NCBI GenBank assembly: GCA_024362935.1
Contig: JANCRA010000009.1
Coordinates: forward strand, 30,661,166 to 30,725,165
Length of the DNA stretch: 64,000 nucleotides
From: Setophaga petechia
Lineage: Eukaryota; Chordata; Aves; Passeriformes; Parulidae
Direction: 5' to 3'
Shown here: positions 9,101 through 18,751 of the stretch, in pieces
Layout: the number at the start of each line of letters is the position of its first letter
Numbering within the stretch: position 1 is the first letter of the stretch
Program-made: the position numbers and the translations under genes
Notes under the pieces: model-generated
The model's input: only the letters and a program-made list of their open reading frames with translations
What the model was told of the DNA's origin: nothing
The model's database searches: none

Positions 9101-9598
9101 ATCACCAAGATCAATCAATTCGGTCGCCTCAAATATGTCCATGTCTCCGTGGACACCTTCTCGAGTGCCGTTTTTGCCTCTGCCCACACAGGGGAGAAAG
9201 CCAAGGACGTCATCAAACACTTGCTCCAGGCTTTCTCCGTGCTGGGCATCCCTAAGGTTTTAAAAACAGACAACGGGCCTTCGTACGTGTCCAGGGAGCT
9301 CAAGAGCTTCCTGCAGCAATGGGGAATAGAACACAAAACTGGCATCCCCTATTCCCCCACGGGACAAGCCGTGATCGAGAGGACCCACCAGAGCCTAAAA
9401 AAGGTTCTTTCCCATCTCTCCCCGGCTATGAAGGTGGAATCCCCTCAGTCCCAATTATCAAGGGCGCTGTATACGATCAATTTTTTAAATTGTTCTTTCG
9501 AAAACCTTAATCCGCCCATTGTGCGGCACTTCGGGCAGAATGGCAGTCTCCGCCTGAAGGAGAAACCCCCGGTTCTTGTGAAGGACCCGGAGACCTAG
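6131..9598 (+). CDS. pol: Pro-Pol polyprotein, truncated in integrase (ERV copy 1)
   Basis: 1155 residues counted from the first codon after the slip; made as a Gag-Pro-Pol fusion. Using the GTG at 6314 as residue 1: protease active site DTGAD at 152-156; RT catalytic YMDD at 420-423; RNase H with TDASG (D721), then ELDA, TDSA and a late GNRLAD; integrase zinc-binding H872/H876/C900/C903 and catalytic D929, D986, E1022 (35 residues between the last two, DD35E). Protease and RT share one frame, unlike typical betaretroviruses with separate pro and pol frames. The TAG at 9596-9598 stands where copy 2 has a Trp codon; the same frame would otherwise stay open to a TAA at 9827-9829. The C-terminal integrase region, normally involved in DNA binding, is therefore lost. 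RT and protease look complete. Confidence 0.94.
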   Translation, partial: LLKERSPPLRADKSLGGQITPKAREGEIPSFFRSPPAEPGPAGLQGPSFTELDISRDLTSGVVAPRLCCSDPGPSTEPDLTTFSFGFSFRLETTRPFHFSNSEVIALPVCPKARGNWDTNQQLIIVGDTEVTPPDLEVFPALVSADQHPFVVRCRCLRPPLFLPAGEVVAQAISIKSSVPSVAWAEHLGRAKPRLDCQLSRGGDTISIRGMLDTGADVTIIPSREWPSHWELQNVDGHIQGVGGTQLARRSKSVVQIKGPDGQLASVRPFVLDYVEPLWGRDTLAQWGAKIDLPAPQVFRAAVTEERPTWKLNWLSDKPVQVAQWPLNKQKLKALAELVEQQVQKSNLVESMSEWNSPVFVIRKSSGKWRLLTDLRKINEIIQDMGTLQPGMPSPAMLPQNWNLVVIDIKDCFFQIPLHPDDAPRFAFTVPTLNREAPGKRYHWRVLPQGMKCSPIICQWYVASLLQPVRTECPDVIIYHYMDDVLVCAPNDDLLVHALSRVTDCLIAAGFELQGEKIQRMPPWKYLGLEITKRTIAPQKLAIHHKVRTLADVHQLCGALNWVRPWLGITTKDLAPLFNLLKGGEELSSPRELTPEAKTALENIRQIIEARQAHRCHPGLPFKFIILGKLPHLHGMIFQWDETRKSPKISKERRTDQGLSDPLLIIEWVFLSHHRSKRITRPHELVAELIRKGRSRIRELAGVDFMCIHIPIELQSGKIQSKILNQLLEESEVLQFALAEYTGRIEIGHPSHALFNQDMQFKFSIREIQSRVPLKALTVFTDASGGTHKSVMTWKDPQTQQWEMDVTIVEGSPQVAELDAVVRAFERFKDQPFNLVTDSAYVAGVVARAESAVLEEVSNLALYNLLSKLIKLISHREQKYYVMHVRSHTGLPGFIVEGNRLADSLASPAEWALAHAVQWAPLPDVFKQAKISHQLFHQNAPGLVRQFQLTRDQAKAIVATCPHCQRDQLPSLPAGANPRGLASCEVWQMDITKINQFGRLKYVHVSVDTFSSAVFASAHTGEKAKDVIKHLLQAFSVLGIPKVLKTDNGPSYVSRELKSFLQQWGIEHKTGIPYSPTGQAVIERTHQSLKKVLSHLSPAMKVESPQSQLSRALYTINFLNCSFENLNPPIVRHFGQNGSLRLKEKPPVLVKDPET

Positions 9599-9864
9599 CG
9601 TCTGGAGGGACCGTTCGATCTTATCACCTGGGGCCGAGGGTATGCCTGTGTTTCTACTCCCACAGGCCCCAGGTGGGTCCCTTCGCGCTGGGTTCGGCCC
9701 TTTGTGCCAAGAACGGCAAAGGCGACAACATCCCCGCCTCAGGTTCGGGTTGCCAGCTGGCGGCGAAGACGGAGGGAGGAGGAAGATTCCCTCTTTCCTT
9801 TGGATTCCCTTTTCCTCCCCGAAACCTAAATCCTCCCCCCCTGGCAAATTATTTGATTTGTATG

Positions 9865-9880
9865 TTTCTTTCTATTTTAG
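9865..9880 (+). promoter_or_regulatory. Predicted env splice acceptor
   Basis: TTTCTTTCTATTTTAG is a pyrimidine tract ending in AG at 9879-9880, 16 nt before the env ATG. Copy 2 keeps the same arrangement (AG at complement of 20935-20936). This is the expected position for the subgenomic env mRNA. Confidence 0.7.
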
Positions 9881-9896
9881 TTACATCAGCCCAGCC

Positions 9897-11237
9897 ATGC
9901 CCCGAGGAGGGATTCCTGCAATTGTCATCCTGGCAGTCGTCCTCCTCCAAACAGCCCCCGGAGAGCCTGACCAGAGGTCCCCAACCGCCAACAACATGTG
10001 GACCTCCCTCGCCCGCTCTCTCGGCCAGGACCACATTTGCCTCCACGCCGAAGCGGCCACAGACCCTCTGTCATCCTGTCTGGTGGGGATCCCGGTCCCT
10101 CCCCGTGATTTTCCTCCCCCTCTTAGTTTGTTGATGGATACCAAAGATCATGATTATACTGAGGCTTGGAGGAAATCGATTAACCTTCTCCCCCTTTCCC
10201 CTGAAGAGCCTCTGAAATTTGATTTGCTCGGTTCCGCCAAAGCCCCTTTTTGTGTTCGTTTTTCGGTCCCTTACAGTTTGGTTAAGTCTGTTCGCTCCAA
10301 TGATCCCCAGTGGACCCTGGTTGGGGGGGAATCTGAACACCAGTGGTGTGCAGAGACCCTCTCGGCCAGAGGTCCGACCACCCCAGACCTTAAACCCCGT
10401 TCTTTGCCCCAAGGTTTGTATTTTATTTGCGGAAACCGAGCTTGGAACGGCATCCCCTCTCATCTATTAGGAGGCCCATGCACGATAGGCCATGTGACGC
10501 TGTTCACTCCCAGCACGCCTAAATTGGAAAATTGGCCTACCAAAAATTCTGAAGTGGTAATTAGGCAGAAAAAGGACCTGACAGAATTCGGCCCAGATTG
10601 CGACTCCAAAATTTATCATTGGAACGAGGGTAAAAGGGTCGCAGTCTCTTTGTTCTTGCCGTGGGTTTCGGCCGGGAAGGCCATCGGCGAATTGGGCAAA
10701 TTAGAGTGCTGGTCAGTGAAACAGGCGAACCTTACTTCCACAGCCATCGCGGGACTCTTAGCGGATGAGAAAATAACCAGACAGGCGATGCTGCAGAACA
10801 GAGCAGCCATTGATTACTTACTCCTCTTGCACCACCACCGCTGCGAGGAGTTTGAGGGTCTGTGCTGTTTCAACTTAACATCTAAAGCACCCAATGTGCA
10901 AAAGGCGCTGGAGGAAATGAGGGGCCTGGTCAATGACATCCAAAGAGAGACGGAGGACTGGTTGGGGAATCTGCTCTCCGGGTTTGGGCTCTCAGGCTGG
11001 GCTGGATCGCTCTTAAAAGACATTTTATTTGGAGTTTTCCTTATTTTAATTGTCATCCTCGGTTGTTCCATTGTGTGGGCAGTGGTTCGGAGTCTGGTCA
11101 GAAGACTCATCTCGAACAATGTTAATGTGGTCAGCTTCCCAGTCACCGAAGCTGGCCCGGAGAACTCCGAGACCAGCTCCGACCACCAGGACTTCATCAC
11201 ATCGCCGGAGGAACCCAAGGATGAGCATGAAGTTTAA
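9897..11237 (+). CDS. env: Envelope glycoprotein, intact (ERV copy 1)
   Basis: 446 residues. The ATG at 9897 is chosen because it starts a signal peptide (MPRGG then a hydrophobic core IPAIVILAVVLL) just after the splice acceptor; the frame is open 85 codons further upstream. The surface subunit is short (~27-247). A basic GKR at 245-247, followed by a hydrophobic stretch, is the likely SU/TM cleavage point, although it lacks a full RXKR. TM carries QNRAAID (from ~300) and a CX6CC at C316/C323-C324, the motif of covalently linked SU-TM envelopes. A membrane segment lies at about 376-397, followed by a cytoplasmic tail of roughly 50 residues ending acidic. NLT sequons occur in TM. No internal stops. 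Receptor and activity cannot be judged from sequence. Confidence 0.93.
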   Translation: MPRGGIPAIVILAVVLLQTAPGEPDQRSPTANNMWTSLARSLGQDHICLHAEAATDPLSSCLVGIPVPPRDFPPPLSLLMDTKDHDYTEAWRKSINLLPLSPEEPLKFDLLGSAKAPFCVRFSVPYSLVKSVRSNDPQWTLVGGESEHQWCAETLSARGPTTPDLKPRSLPQGLYFICGNRAWNGIPSHLLGGPCTIGHVTLFTPSTPKLENWPTKNSEVVIRQKKDLTEFGPDCDSKIYHWNEGKRVAVSLFLPWVSAGKAIGELGKLECWSVKQANLTSTAIAGLLADEKITRQAMLQNRAAIDYLLLLHHHRCEEFEGLCCFNLTSKAPNVQKALEEMRGLVNDIQRETEDWLGNLLSGFGLSGWAGSLLKDILFGVFLILIVILGCSIVWAVVRSLVRRLISNNVNVVSFPVTEAGPENSETSSDHQDFITSPEEPKDEHEV

Positions 11238-11306
11238 TGCTTTAAGAACTTTTATGTACGGACATTTTTCAGAGACTTACCTTTGTTTTTCTTTTTATTT
11301 TTGTGT

Positions 11307-11320
11307 AAAAAAGAGGGAGA
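11307..11320 (+). other. Polypurine tract of ERV copy 1
   Basis: AAAAAAGAGGGAGA directly abuts the TG of the 3' LTR, the usual plus-strand DNA priming site. The preceding 11238-11306 is short AT-rich 3' untranslated sequence. Confidence 0.9.
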
Positions 11321-12060
11321 TGTTGCGGTGCGCCCCTGCAGTCTCCCTCCCCCTTCTCAGTTCAGTTTGATTTTAATTTATTGTATTGTAATGTATTGGT
11401 TTTACTTACTTAAGATGGCGCTTGCCGGGCTTCCCCTCCCCCTGTTTTTCTCCTTGCAGGGCTGTCCGTCACTCAGTTGCCTAGTAACTCCCGCCTTTTT
11501 GTATCAAGTTGTCCCCTCCCTGTTATTTTTAAGTTGTCAGCCTGCCTGCCTGTCACTCTCTGCCCCTGCCTTTTCCCTAGAACATTCCCTCCAGGGCAGA
11601 GGGTGATTGGGAAGGAGAGGGTTGTCCCACCCCTTTAATGGTTTCATTTGCTGCCGCCCTATGTCTGTTATGTTGGGTATTGTGTTCATTGGCCAGGGAA
11701 AGGGGTCCACCTCCCCCTGGTCCCCCTATATAATTTCTGTTCACCCCGCCCCTCGGAGCAGTTCCCTGCGGCTTCCTACCTGTCTATACCCTGCACCCTC
11801 TCCAATAAACCTTCCCCTGCTGCGGTGAACTGCTGCCTCACGTCTGGTCTGTCACCTCCGAGTCGTGCTGTCGTCTCTGCTGCTTAGCCTGCTGGAGCTG
11901 CCTCCTCCACCACTGACGTGGAGGGAGCTCTAGGAAAGGGCATCGTCATCCAGTTGCTCCCGTCGGAGGTCCTGGATTCCTGCAGCTGCCCGTGCCCTCA
12001 AACAGGCTGTTGGCTGTGCGTTCCTGTGGGCCAGCCGGGCTCAGTTTCGGCACCGCCACA
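11321..12060 (+). repeat. 3' LTR of ERV copy 1
   Basis: 740 bp, ends TG...CA. Differs from the 5' LTR at six sites by eye (one near 11366, two near 11429, and one each in the GATTGGG, CCTCGG and CAGTTTC contexts). TATA at 11727-11733. Confidence 0.96.
11804..11809 (+). terminator. Polyadenylation signal of ERV copy 1
   Basis: AATAAA in the 3' LTR, the copy expected to be used for 3' end formation of viral RNA. Cleavage would fall near 11820-11830 (inference). Confidence 0.75.
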
Positions 12061-12066
12061 GCTGCA
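12061..12066. repeat. Right target-site duplication of ERV copy 1 (GCTGCA)
   Basis: Imperfect partner of CCTGTA at 2852-2857. Its first five bases equal the GCTGC found between the 5' LTR and the primer site (3598-3602). Confidence 0.55.
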
Positions 12067-15000
12067 GTCACCGACATCTAAGGAAATAGCTTTTTCACTG
12101 TATCTCCTAAGGAGAAACTTTGTCTGTTGAGAAAACAGCTCCCATGGCTTTTAAAAGGGTACAAGAAGGTCTGCAGAGTGTTTTGCAAGAAGTAAAAGAA
12201 AGTTGTCCAAAACCCCTAAAATTCGAATTGTACTGGGAAAGGAAAATGCAGCAGAGTGGAAAGGTACTGTTTTCTCTCAGTTTGCAAGCTGCTTACAAAA
12301 TGCCAGTGTTGTTCAGCCTTTAGCTTTGCAGCGTCCTGTAGCAAGTGCCTCTAGTCACCTACATCTAAGCATATTCCTTTTTCACAATGTCTCGCAAGGA
12401 GAAACTCTGCCTGTTGAGAAAACATCTCCCATGGTGTTTTAGAAAGTACAAGAAGGTCTGCAGAGTGTTTTGCAAGAAGTAAAAGAAAGTTGTCCAAAAC
12501 CCCTTCGATTCGAATTTCACTGGGAAAGGAAAATACAGGAGGATGGAAATGTACTGTTTTCTATCACTTTGCAAGCTGGACACACAATCCCAGTGTTGTG
12601 CAGCAATTAGCTTTTCAGTGCACTGTAGTAAGTGCCTCTTGTTACCTACATCTAAGAAGAGTGCTTTTTTCCCCACGTCTCGCAAGGAGAAACTGTGCCA
12701 GTTAAGAAAAAATCTCCCATCGAGTTTTAGAGTTTGCACGCAGGTCTGCAGGGTGTTTTGCAACAAGAAAAAGAAAGTTGTCCAAAACGCCTTCGATTCC
12801 AATATTAATGGCAATGGAATAGGCAGGAGAGTGGAAAGGTACTGTTTTCTTTCAGTTTGCAAGCTGCTTACAAAATGCCAGTGTTGTGTAGCCTTTAGCT
12901 TTGCAGTGCACTGTAGCAAGTGCCTCTAGTCACCTACATCTAAGCATATTCGTTTTTCACAATGTCTCCCAAGAAGAAACTCTGCCTTCTAAGAAAACAT
13001 CTCCCATGGTGATTTAGAATTAAGAAGAAGGTCTGCAGAGTATTTTGCAAGAAGTAAAAGAAAGTTGGCCAAAACCCCTTCGATTCGAATCGTACTGGGA
13101 AAGGAAAATGCAGCAGAGTGGAAAGGTACTGTTGTCTCTCACTTTGCCAGCTCTTTACAAAATGCCTGTATTGTGCAGCCTTTAGCTTTGCAGTGTCCTG
13201 TAGCAAGTGCCTGTAGTCACCTACATCTAAGCAAATTCCTTTTTCACAATGTCTCGCAAGGAGAAACTCTGCCTGCTGAGGAAACATCTCCCATAGTTTT
13301 TAAAAGGTACAAGAAGGTCTGCAGAGTGTTTTGCAAGAAGTAAAAGAAAGTTGTCCAAAACCCCTAAAATTCGAATTGTACTGGGAAAGGAAAATGCAGC
13401 AGAGTGGAAAGGTACTGTTTTCTATCACTGTGCAAGCTGGACACACAATCCCAGTGTTGTGCAGCAATTAGCTTTTCAGTGCACTGCAGTAAGTTCCTCT
13501 TGTTACCTACATCTAAGCAAAGTGCATTTTTCCCCACGTCTCGCAAGGAGAAACTGTGCCAGTTAAGAAAATTCTCCCATCGAGTTTTAGAGTTTGCACG
13601 CAGGTCTGCAGGGTGTTTTGCAACAAGAAAAAGAAAGTTGTCCAAAACGCCTTCGATTCCAATATTAATGGCAATGGAATAGGCAGGAGAGTGGAAAGGT
13701 ACTGTTTTCTTTCAGTTTGCAAGCTGCTTACAAAATGCCAGTGTTGTGCAGCCTTTAGCTTTGCAGCGTCCTGTAGCAGATGCCTCTAGTCACCTACATC
13801 TAAGCATATTCCTTTTTCACAATGTCTCGCAAGGAGAAACTCTGCCTTCTCAGAAAACATCTCCCATGGTGTTTTAGAATTTAGAAGAAGGTCTGCAGAG
13901 TATTTTGCAAGAAGTAAAAGAAAGTTGTCCAAAACCCCTTCGATTCGAATCGTACTGGGAAAGGAAAATGCAGGAGAGTGGAAAGGTACTGTTATCTCTC
14001 ATTTTGCAAACTGTGCCACAATGCAAGTGTTGTGCAGCCATTACCATTGCAGTGCACTGTAGCAAGTGCCTGTAGTCACCTACATCTAAGGAAATAGCTT
14101 TTTCACTGTATCTCCTAAGGAGAAACTTTGTCTGTTGAGAAAACAGCTCCCATAGTTTTTAAAAGGGTACAAGAAGGTCTGCAGAGTGTTTTGCAAGAAG
14201 TAAAAGAAAGTTGTCCAAAACCCCTAAAATTCGAATTGTACTGGGAAAGGAAAATGCAGCAGAGTGGAAAGGTACTGTTTTCTATCACTGTGCAAGCTGG
14301 ACACACAATCCCAGTGTTGTGCAGCAATTAGCTTTTCAGTGCACTGTAGTAAGTTCCTTTTGTTACCTACATCTAAGCAAAGTGCATTTTTCCCCACGTC
14401 TCGCAAGGAGAAACTGTGCCAGTTAAGAAAATTCTCCCATCGAGTTTTAGAGTTTGCACGCAGGTCTGCAGGGTGTTTTGCAACAAGAAAAAGAAAGTTG
14501 TCCAAAACGCCTTCGATTCCAATATTAATGGCAATGGAATAGGCAGGAGAGTGGAAAGGTACTGTTTTCTTTCAGTTGGCAAGCTGCTTACAAAATGCCA
14601 GTGTTGTGCAGCCTTTAGCTTTGCAGTGCACTGTAGCAAGTGCCTCTAGTCACCGACATCTAAGCAAATAGCTTTTTCACTGTATCACCTATGGAGAAAC
14701 TTTGCCTGTTGAGAAAACAACTCCCATGGTTTTTAAAAGGGTACAAGAAGGTCTGCAGAGTGTTTTGCAAGAAGTAAAAGAAAGTTGTCCAAAACCCCTA
14801 AAATTCGAATTGTACTGGGAAAGAAAAATGCAGCAGAGTGGAAAGGTACAGTTTTCTCTCAGTTTGCTAGCTGTTTACAAAATGCCAGTGTTGTGCAGCC
14901 TTTAGCTTTGCAGCGTCCTGTAGCAAGTGTCTCTAGTCACCTACATCTAAGCATATTCCTTTTTCACAATGTCTTGCAAGGAGAAACTCTGCCTGCTGAG

Positions 15001-18000
15001 AAAACATCTCCCATGGTGTTTTAGAAGGTACAAGAAGGTCTGCAGAGTGTTTTGCAAGAAGTAAAAGAAAGTTGTCCAAAACCGCTTCGATTCGAATTTC
15101 ACTGGGAACGGAAAATGCAGGAGAGTGCAGGGGTACTGTTTTCTCTCAGTTTGCAAACTGTGCCACAATGCATGTGTTGTGCAGCCTTTACCTTTGCAGT
15201 GCACTGTAGCAAGTGCCTCTAGTAACCTACATCTAAGCAAATAGCTTTTTCACTGTATCACCTATGGAGAAACTCTGCCTGCTGAGAAAACATCTCCCAT
15301 GGTTTTTAAAAGGGAAAAAGAAGGTCTGCAGAGTTTTTTGCAAGAAGTAAAAAAAGTTGTCCAAAACCCCTAAAATTCGAATTGTACTGGGAAAGGAAAA
15401 TGCAGCAGACTGGAAAGGTACTGTTTTCTCTCAGTTTGCAAGCTGCTTACAAAATGCCAGTGTTGTGCAGCCTTTAGCTTTGCAGCGTCCTGTAGCAGAT
15501 GCCTGTAGTCACCTACATCTAAGCATATTCCTTTTTCACAATGTCTCGCAAGGAGAAACCCTTCCTGCTGAGAAAACATCTCCCATGGTGTTTTAGAAGG
15601 TACAAGAAGGTCTGCAGAGTGTTTTGCAAGAAGTAAAAGAAAGTTGTCCAAAACCCCTTCGATTCGAATTTCACTGGGAAAGGAAAATGCAGGAGAGTGG
15701 AAATGTACTGTTTTCTATCACTGTGCAAGCTGGACACACAATCCCAGTGTTGTGCAGTAATTAGCTTTTCAGTGCAGTGTAGTAAGTGCCTCTTGTTACC
15801 TACATTTAGCAAAGTGCTTTTTTCCCCACGTCTCGCAAGGAGAAACTGTGCCAGTTAAGAAAAAATGTCCCATCGAGTTTTAGAGTTTGCACGCAGGTCT
15901 GCAGGGTGTTTTGCAACAAGAAAAAGAAACTTGTCCAAAACGCCTTCGATTCCAATATTAATGGCAATGGAATAGGCAGGAGAGCGGAAAGGTACTGTTT
16001 TCTTTCAGTTTGCAAGCTGCTCACAAAATGCCAGTGTTGTGTAGCCTTTAGCTTTGCAGTGCACTGTAGCAAGTGCCTCTAGTTACCTACATCTAAGCAT
16101 ATTCGTTTTTCACAATGTCTCGCAAGGAGAAACTCTGCCTTCTCAGAAAACATCTCCCATGGTGTTTTAGAAAGTAGAAGAAGGTCTGTAGAGTATTTTG
16201 CAAGAAGTAAAAGAAAGTTGTCCAAAACCCCTTCGATTCGAATTGTACTGGGAAAGGAAAATGCAGCAGAGTGGAAAGGTACTGTTATCCCTCAGTTTGC
16301 AAACTGTGCCACAATGCAAGTGTTGTGCAGCCATTACCATTGCAGTGCACTGTAGCAAATGCCTGTAGTCACGTACATCTAAGGAAATAGCTTTTTCACT
16401 GTATCTCCTAAGGAGAAATTTGTCTTTTGAGAAAACAGCTCCCATAGTTTTTAAAAGGTACAAGAAGGTCTGCAGAGTGTTTTGCAAGAAGTAAAAGAAA
16501 GTTGTCCAAAACCCCTTCGATTCAAATTTCACTGGGAAAGGAAAATGCAGGAGAGTGGAAAGGTACTGTTTTCTATCACTGTGCAAGCTGGACACACAAT
16601 CCCAATGTTGTGCAGCAATTAGCTTTTCAGTGCACTGTAGTAAGTTCCTCTTGTTACCTACATCTAAGCAAAGTGCTTTTTTCCCCACGTCTCGCAAGGA
16701 GAAACTGTGCCAGTTAAGAAAAAATCTCCCATCGAGTTTTAGAGTTTGCACGCAGGTCTGCAGGGTGTTTTGCAACAAGAAAAAGAAAGTTGTCCAAAAC
16801 GCCTTCGATTGCAATATTAATGGCAATGGAATAGGCAGGAGAGTGGAAAGGTACTGTTTTCTTTCAGTTGGCAAGCTGCTTACAAAATGCCAGTGTTGTG
16901 CAGCCTTTAGCTTTGCAGTGCACTGTAGCAAGTGCCTCTAGTCACCTACATCTAAGCGAATACCATTTTACTGTATCACCTATGGAGAAACTCTGCCTGC
17001 TGAGAAAACATCTCCCATGGTTTTTAAAAGGGTGCAAGAAGGTCTGCAGAGTGTTTTTCAAGAAGTAAAAGAAAGTTGTCCAAAACCCCTAAAATTCGAA
17101 TTGTACTGGGAAAGGAAAATGCAGCAGAGTGGAAAGATACTGTTATCTCTCACTTTGCCAGCTGTTTACAAAATTCCAGTGTTGTGCAGCCTTTAGCTTT
17201 GCAGCGTCCTGTAGCAGATGCCTGTAGTCACCTACATCTAAGCATATTCCTTTTTCACAATGTCTCGCAAGGAGAAACTCTGCCTGCTGAGAAAACATCT
17301 CCCATGGTCTTTTAGAAGGTACAAGAAGGTCTGCAGTGTGTTTTGCAAGAAGTAAAAGAAATTTGTCCAAAACCTCTTCGATTCGAATTTCACTGGGAAA
17401 GGAAAAAGCAGGAGGGTGGAAAGGTACTGTTATCTCTCAGTTTGCAAACTGTGCCACAATGCAAGTGTTGTGCAGCCATTACCTTTGCAGTGCACTGTAG
17501 CAAGTGCCTCTAGTCACCTACATCTAAGGAAATAGCTTTTTCACTGTATCTCCTAAGGAGAAACTTTGTCTGTTGAGAAAACAGCTCCCATGGTTTTTAA
17601 AAGGGTACAAGAAGGTCTGCAGAGTGTTTTGCAAGAAGTAAAAGAAAGTTGTCCAAAACCCCTAAAATTTGAATTGTACTAGGAAAGGAAAATGCAGGAG
17701 AGTGGAAAGGTACTGTTTTCTCTCAGTTTGCAAGCTGCTTACAAAATGCCAGTGTTGTGCAGCCATTACCATTGCAGTGCACTGTAGCAAGTGCCTGTAG
17801 TCACGTACATCTAAGGAAATAGCTTTTTCACTGTATCTCCTAAGGAGAAACTTTGTCTGTTGAGAAAACAGCTCCCATAGTTTTTAAAAGGTACAAGAAG
17901 GTCTGCAGAGTGTTTTGCAAGAAGTAAAAGAAAGTTGTCCAAAACCCCTTCGATTCAAATTTCACTGGGAAAGGAAAATGCAGGAGAGTGGAAAGGTACT

Positions 18001-18745
18001 GTTTTCTATCACTGTTCAAGCTGGACACACAATCCCAATGTTGTGCAGCAATTAGCTTTTCAGTGCACTGTAGTAAGTTCCTCTTGTTACCTACATCTAA
18101 GCAAAGTGCTTTTTTCCCCACGTCTCGCAAGGAGAAACTGTGCCAGTTAAGAAAAAATCTCCCATCGAGTTTTAGAGTTTGCACGCAGGTCTGCAGGGTG
18201 TTTTGCAACAAGAAAAAGAAAGTTGTCCAAAACGCCTTCGATTCCAATATTAATGGCAATGGAATAGGCAGGAGAGTGGAAAGGTACTGTTTTCTTTCAG
18301 TTGGCAAGCTGCTTACAAAATGCCAGTGTTGTGCAGCCTTTAGCTTTGCAGTGCACTGTAGCAAGGGCCTCTAGTCACCTACATCTAAGCAAATAGCTTT
18401 TTCACTGTATCACCTATGGAGAAACTCTGCCTGCTGAGAAAACATCTCCCATGGTTTTTAAAAGGGTGCAAGAAGGTCTGCAGAGTGTTTTGCAAGAAGT
18501 AAAAGAAAGTTGTCCAAAACCCCTAAAATTCGAATTGTACTGGGAAAGGAAAATGCAGCAGAGTGGAAAGGTACTGTTATCTCTCACTTTGCCAGCTGTT
18601 TACAAAATTCCAGTGTTGTGCAGCCTTTAGCTTTGCAGCGTCCTGTAGCAGATGCCTCTAGTCACCTACATCTAAGCATATTCCTTTTTCACAATGTCTC
18701 GCAAGGAGAAACTCTGCCTGCTGAGAAAACATCTCCCATGGTGTT

Positions 18746-18751
18746 TTAGAA
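18746..18751. repeat. Target-site duplication of ERV copy 2, left (TTAGAA)
   Basis: TTAGAA precedes the element and is repeated exactly at 27950-27955. Six bp is the size used by betaretrovirus-like integrases. Confidence 0.95.

Larger units (their letters stand above)
2858..12060 (+). mobile_element. Full-length endogenous retrovirus, copy 1
   Basis: A 9203-bp provirus with two 740-bp LTRs, a tRNA-Lys-type primer site, gag, -1 frameshifted pro-pol, env and a polypurine tract. LTR ends form an imperfect inverted repeat, TGTTGCGGTGC at the left and GCACCGCCACA at the right. Pol motifs and the Lys primer site place it with class II (beta-like) ERVs. The Env TM subunit, with QNRAAID and CX6CC, is instead of the type I associate with alpha/gamma-like avian ERVs. 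The LTRs differ at 6 positions by eye, so it is recent. Gag and env are open; pol ends in a TAG within the integrase C-terminal region, so this locus by itself looks integration-defective. Confidence 0.97.
12061..18751 (+). repeat. 287-bp satellite array, block 2 (rearranged HOR)
   Basis: About 23 monomers. It resumes at exactly the monomer phase where block 1 stops. The first units are A (12203), B (12490), C, D (13065). Then the order breaks. Units at 13351 and 14211 start as type A (CCTAAAATTCGAATTGTAC) and continue as type B (TATCACTGTGCAAGCTGG), i.e. hybrids; the two lie 860 bp (three monomers) apart and look like one duplicated trio. A five-monomer segment near 16371-16960 recurs near 17804-18393 (offset about 1433 bp). 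Open frames here, up to 254 codons on the minus strand, are satellite by-products. Confidence 0.94.

Noticed and set aside
8498..9220. Antisense open frame of 240 codons within pol
   Set aside because: Mirror of the RNase H/integrase coding strand. It is retained in copy 2 only because pol is nearly identical.
9596..9598. APOBEC-type hypermutation as cause of the stops
   Set aside because: Only two TGG-to-stop changes are seen (9596 in copy 1, 23354 in copy 2), in different contexts. There is no genome-wide excess of G-to-A changes by eye.
16167..16931. Long minus-strand open frame (254 codons) across almost three monomers
   Set aside because: 287 is 2 modulo 3, so each monomer is read in a different frame. 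The peptide is a concatenation of satellite frames that recurs with local breaks throughout the array, and it also starts at TTG.
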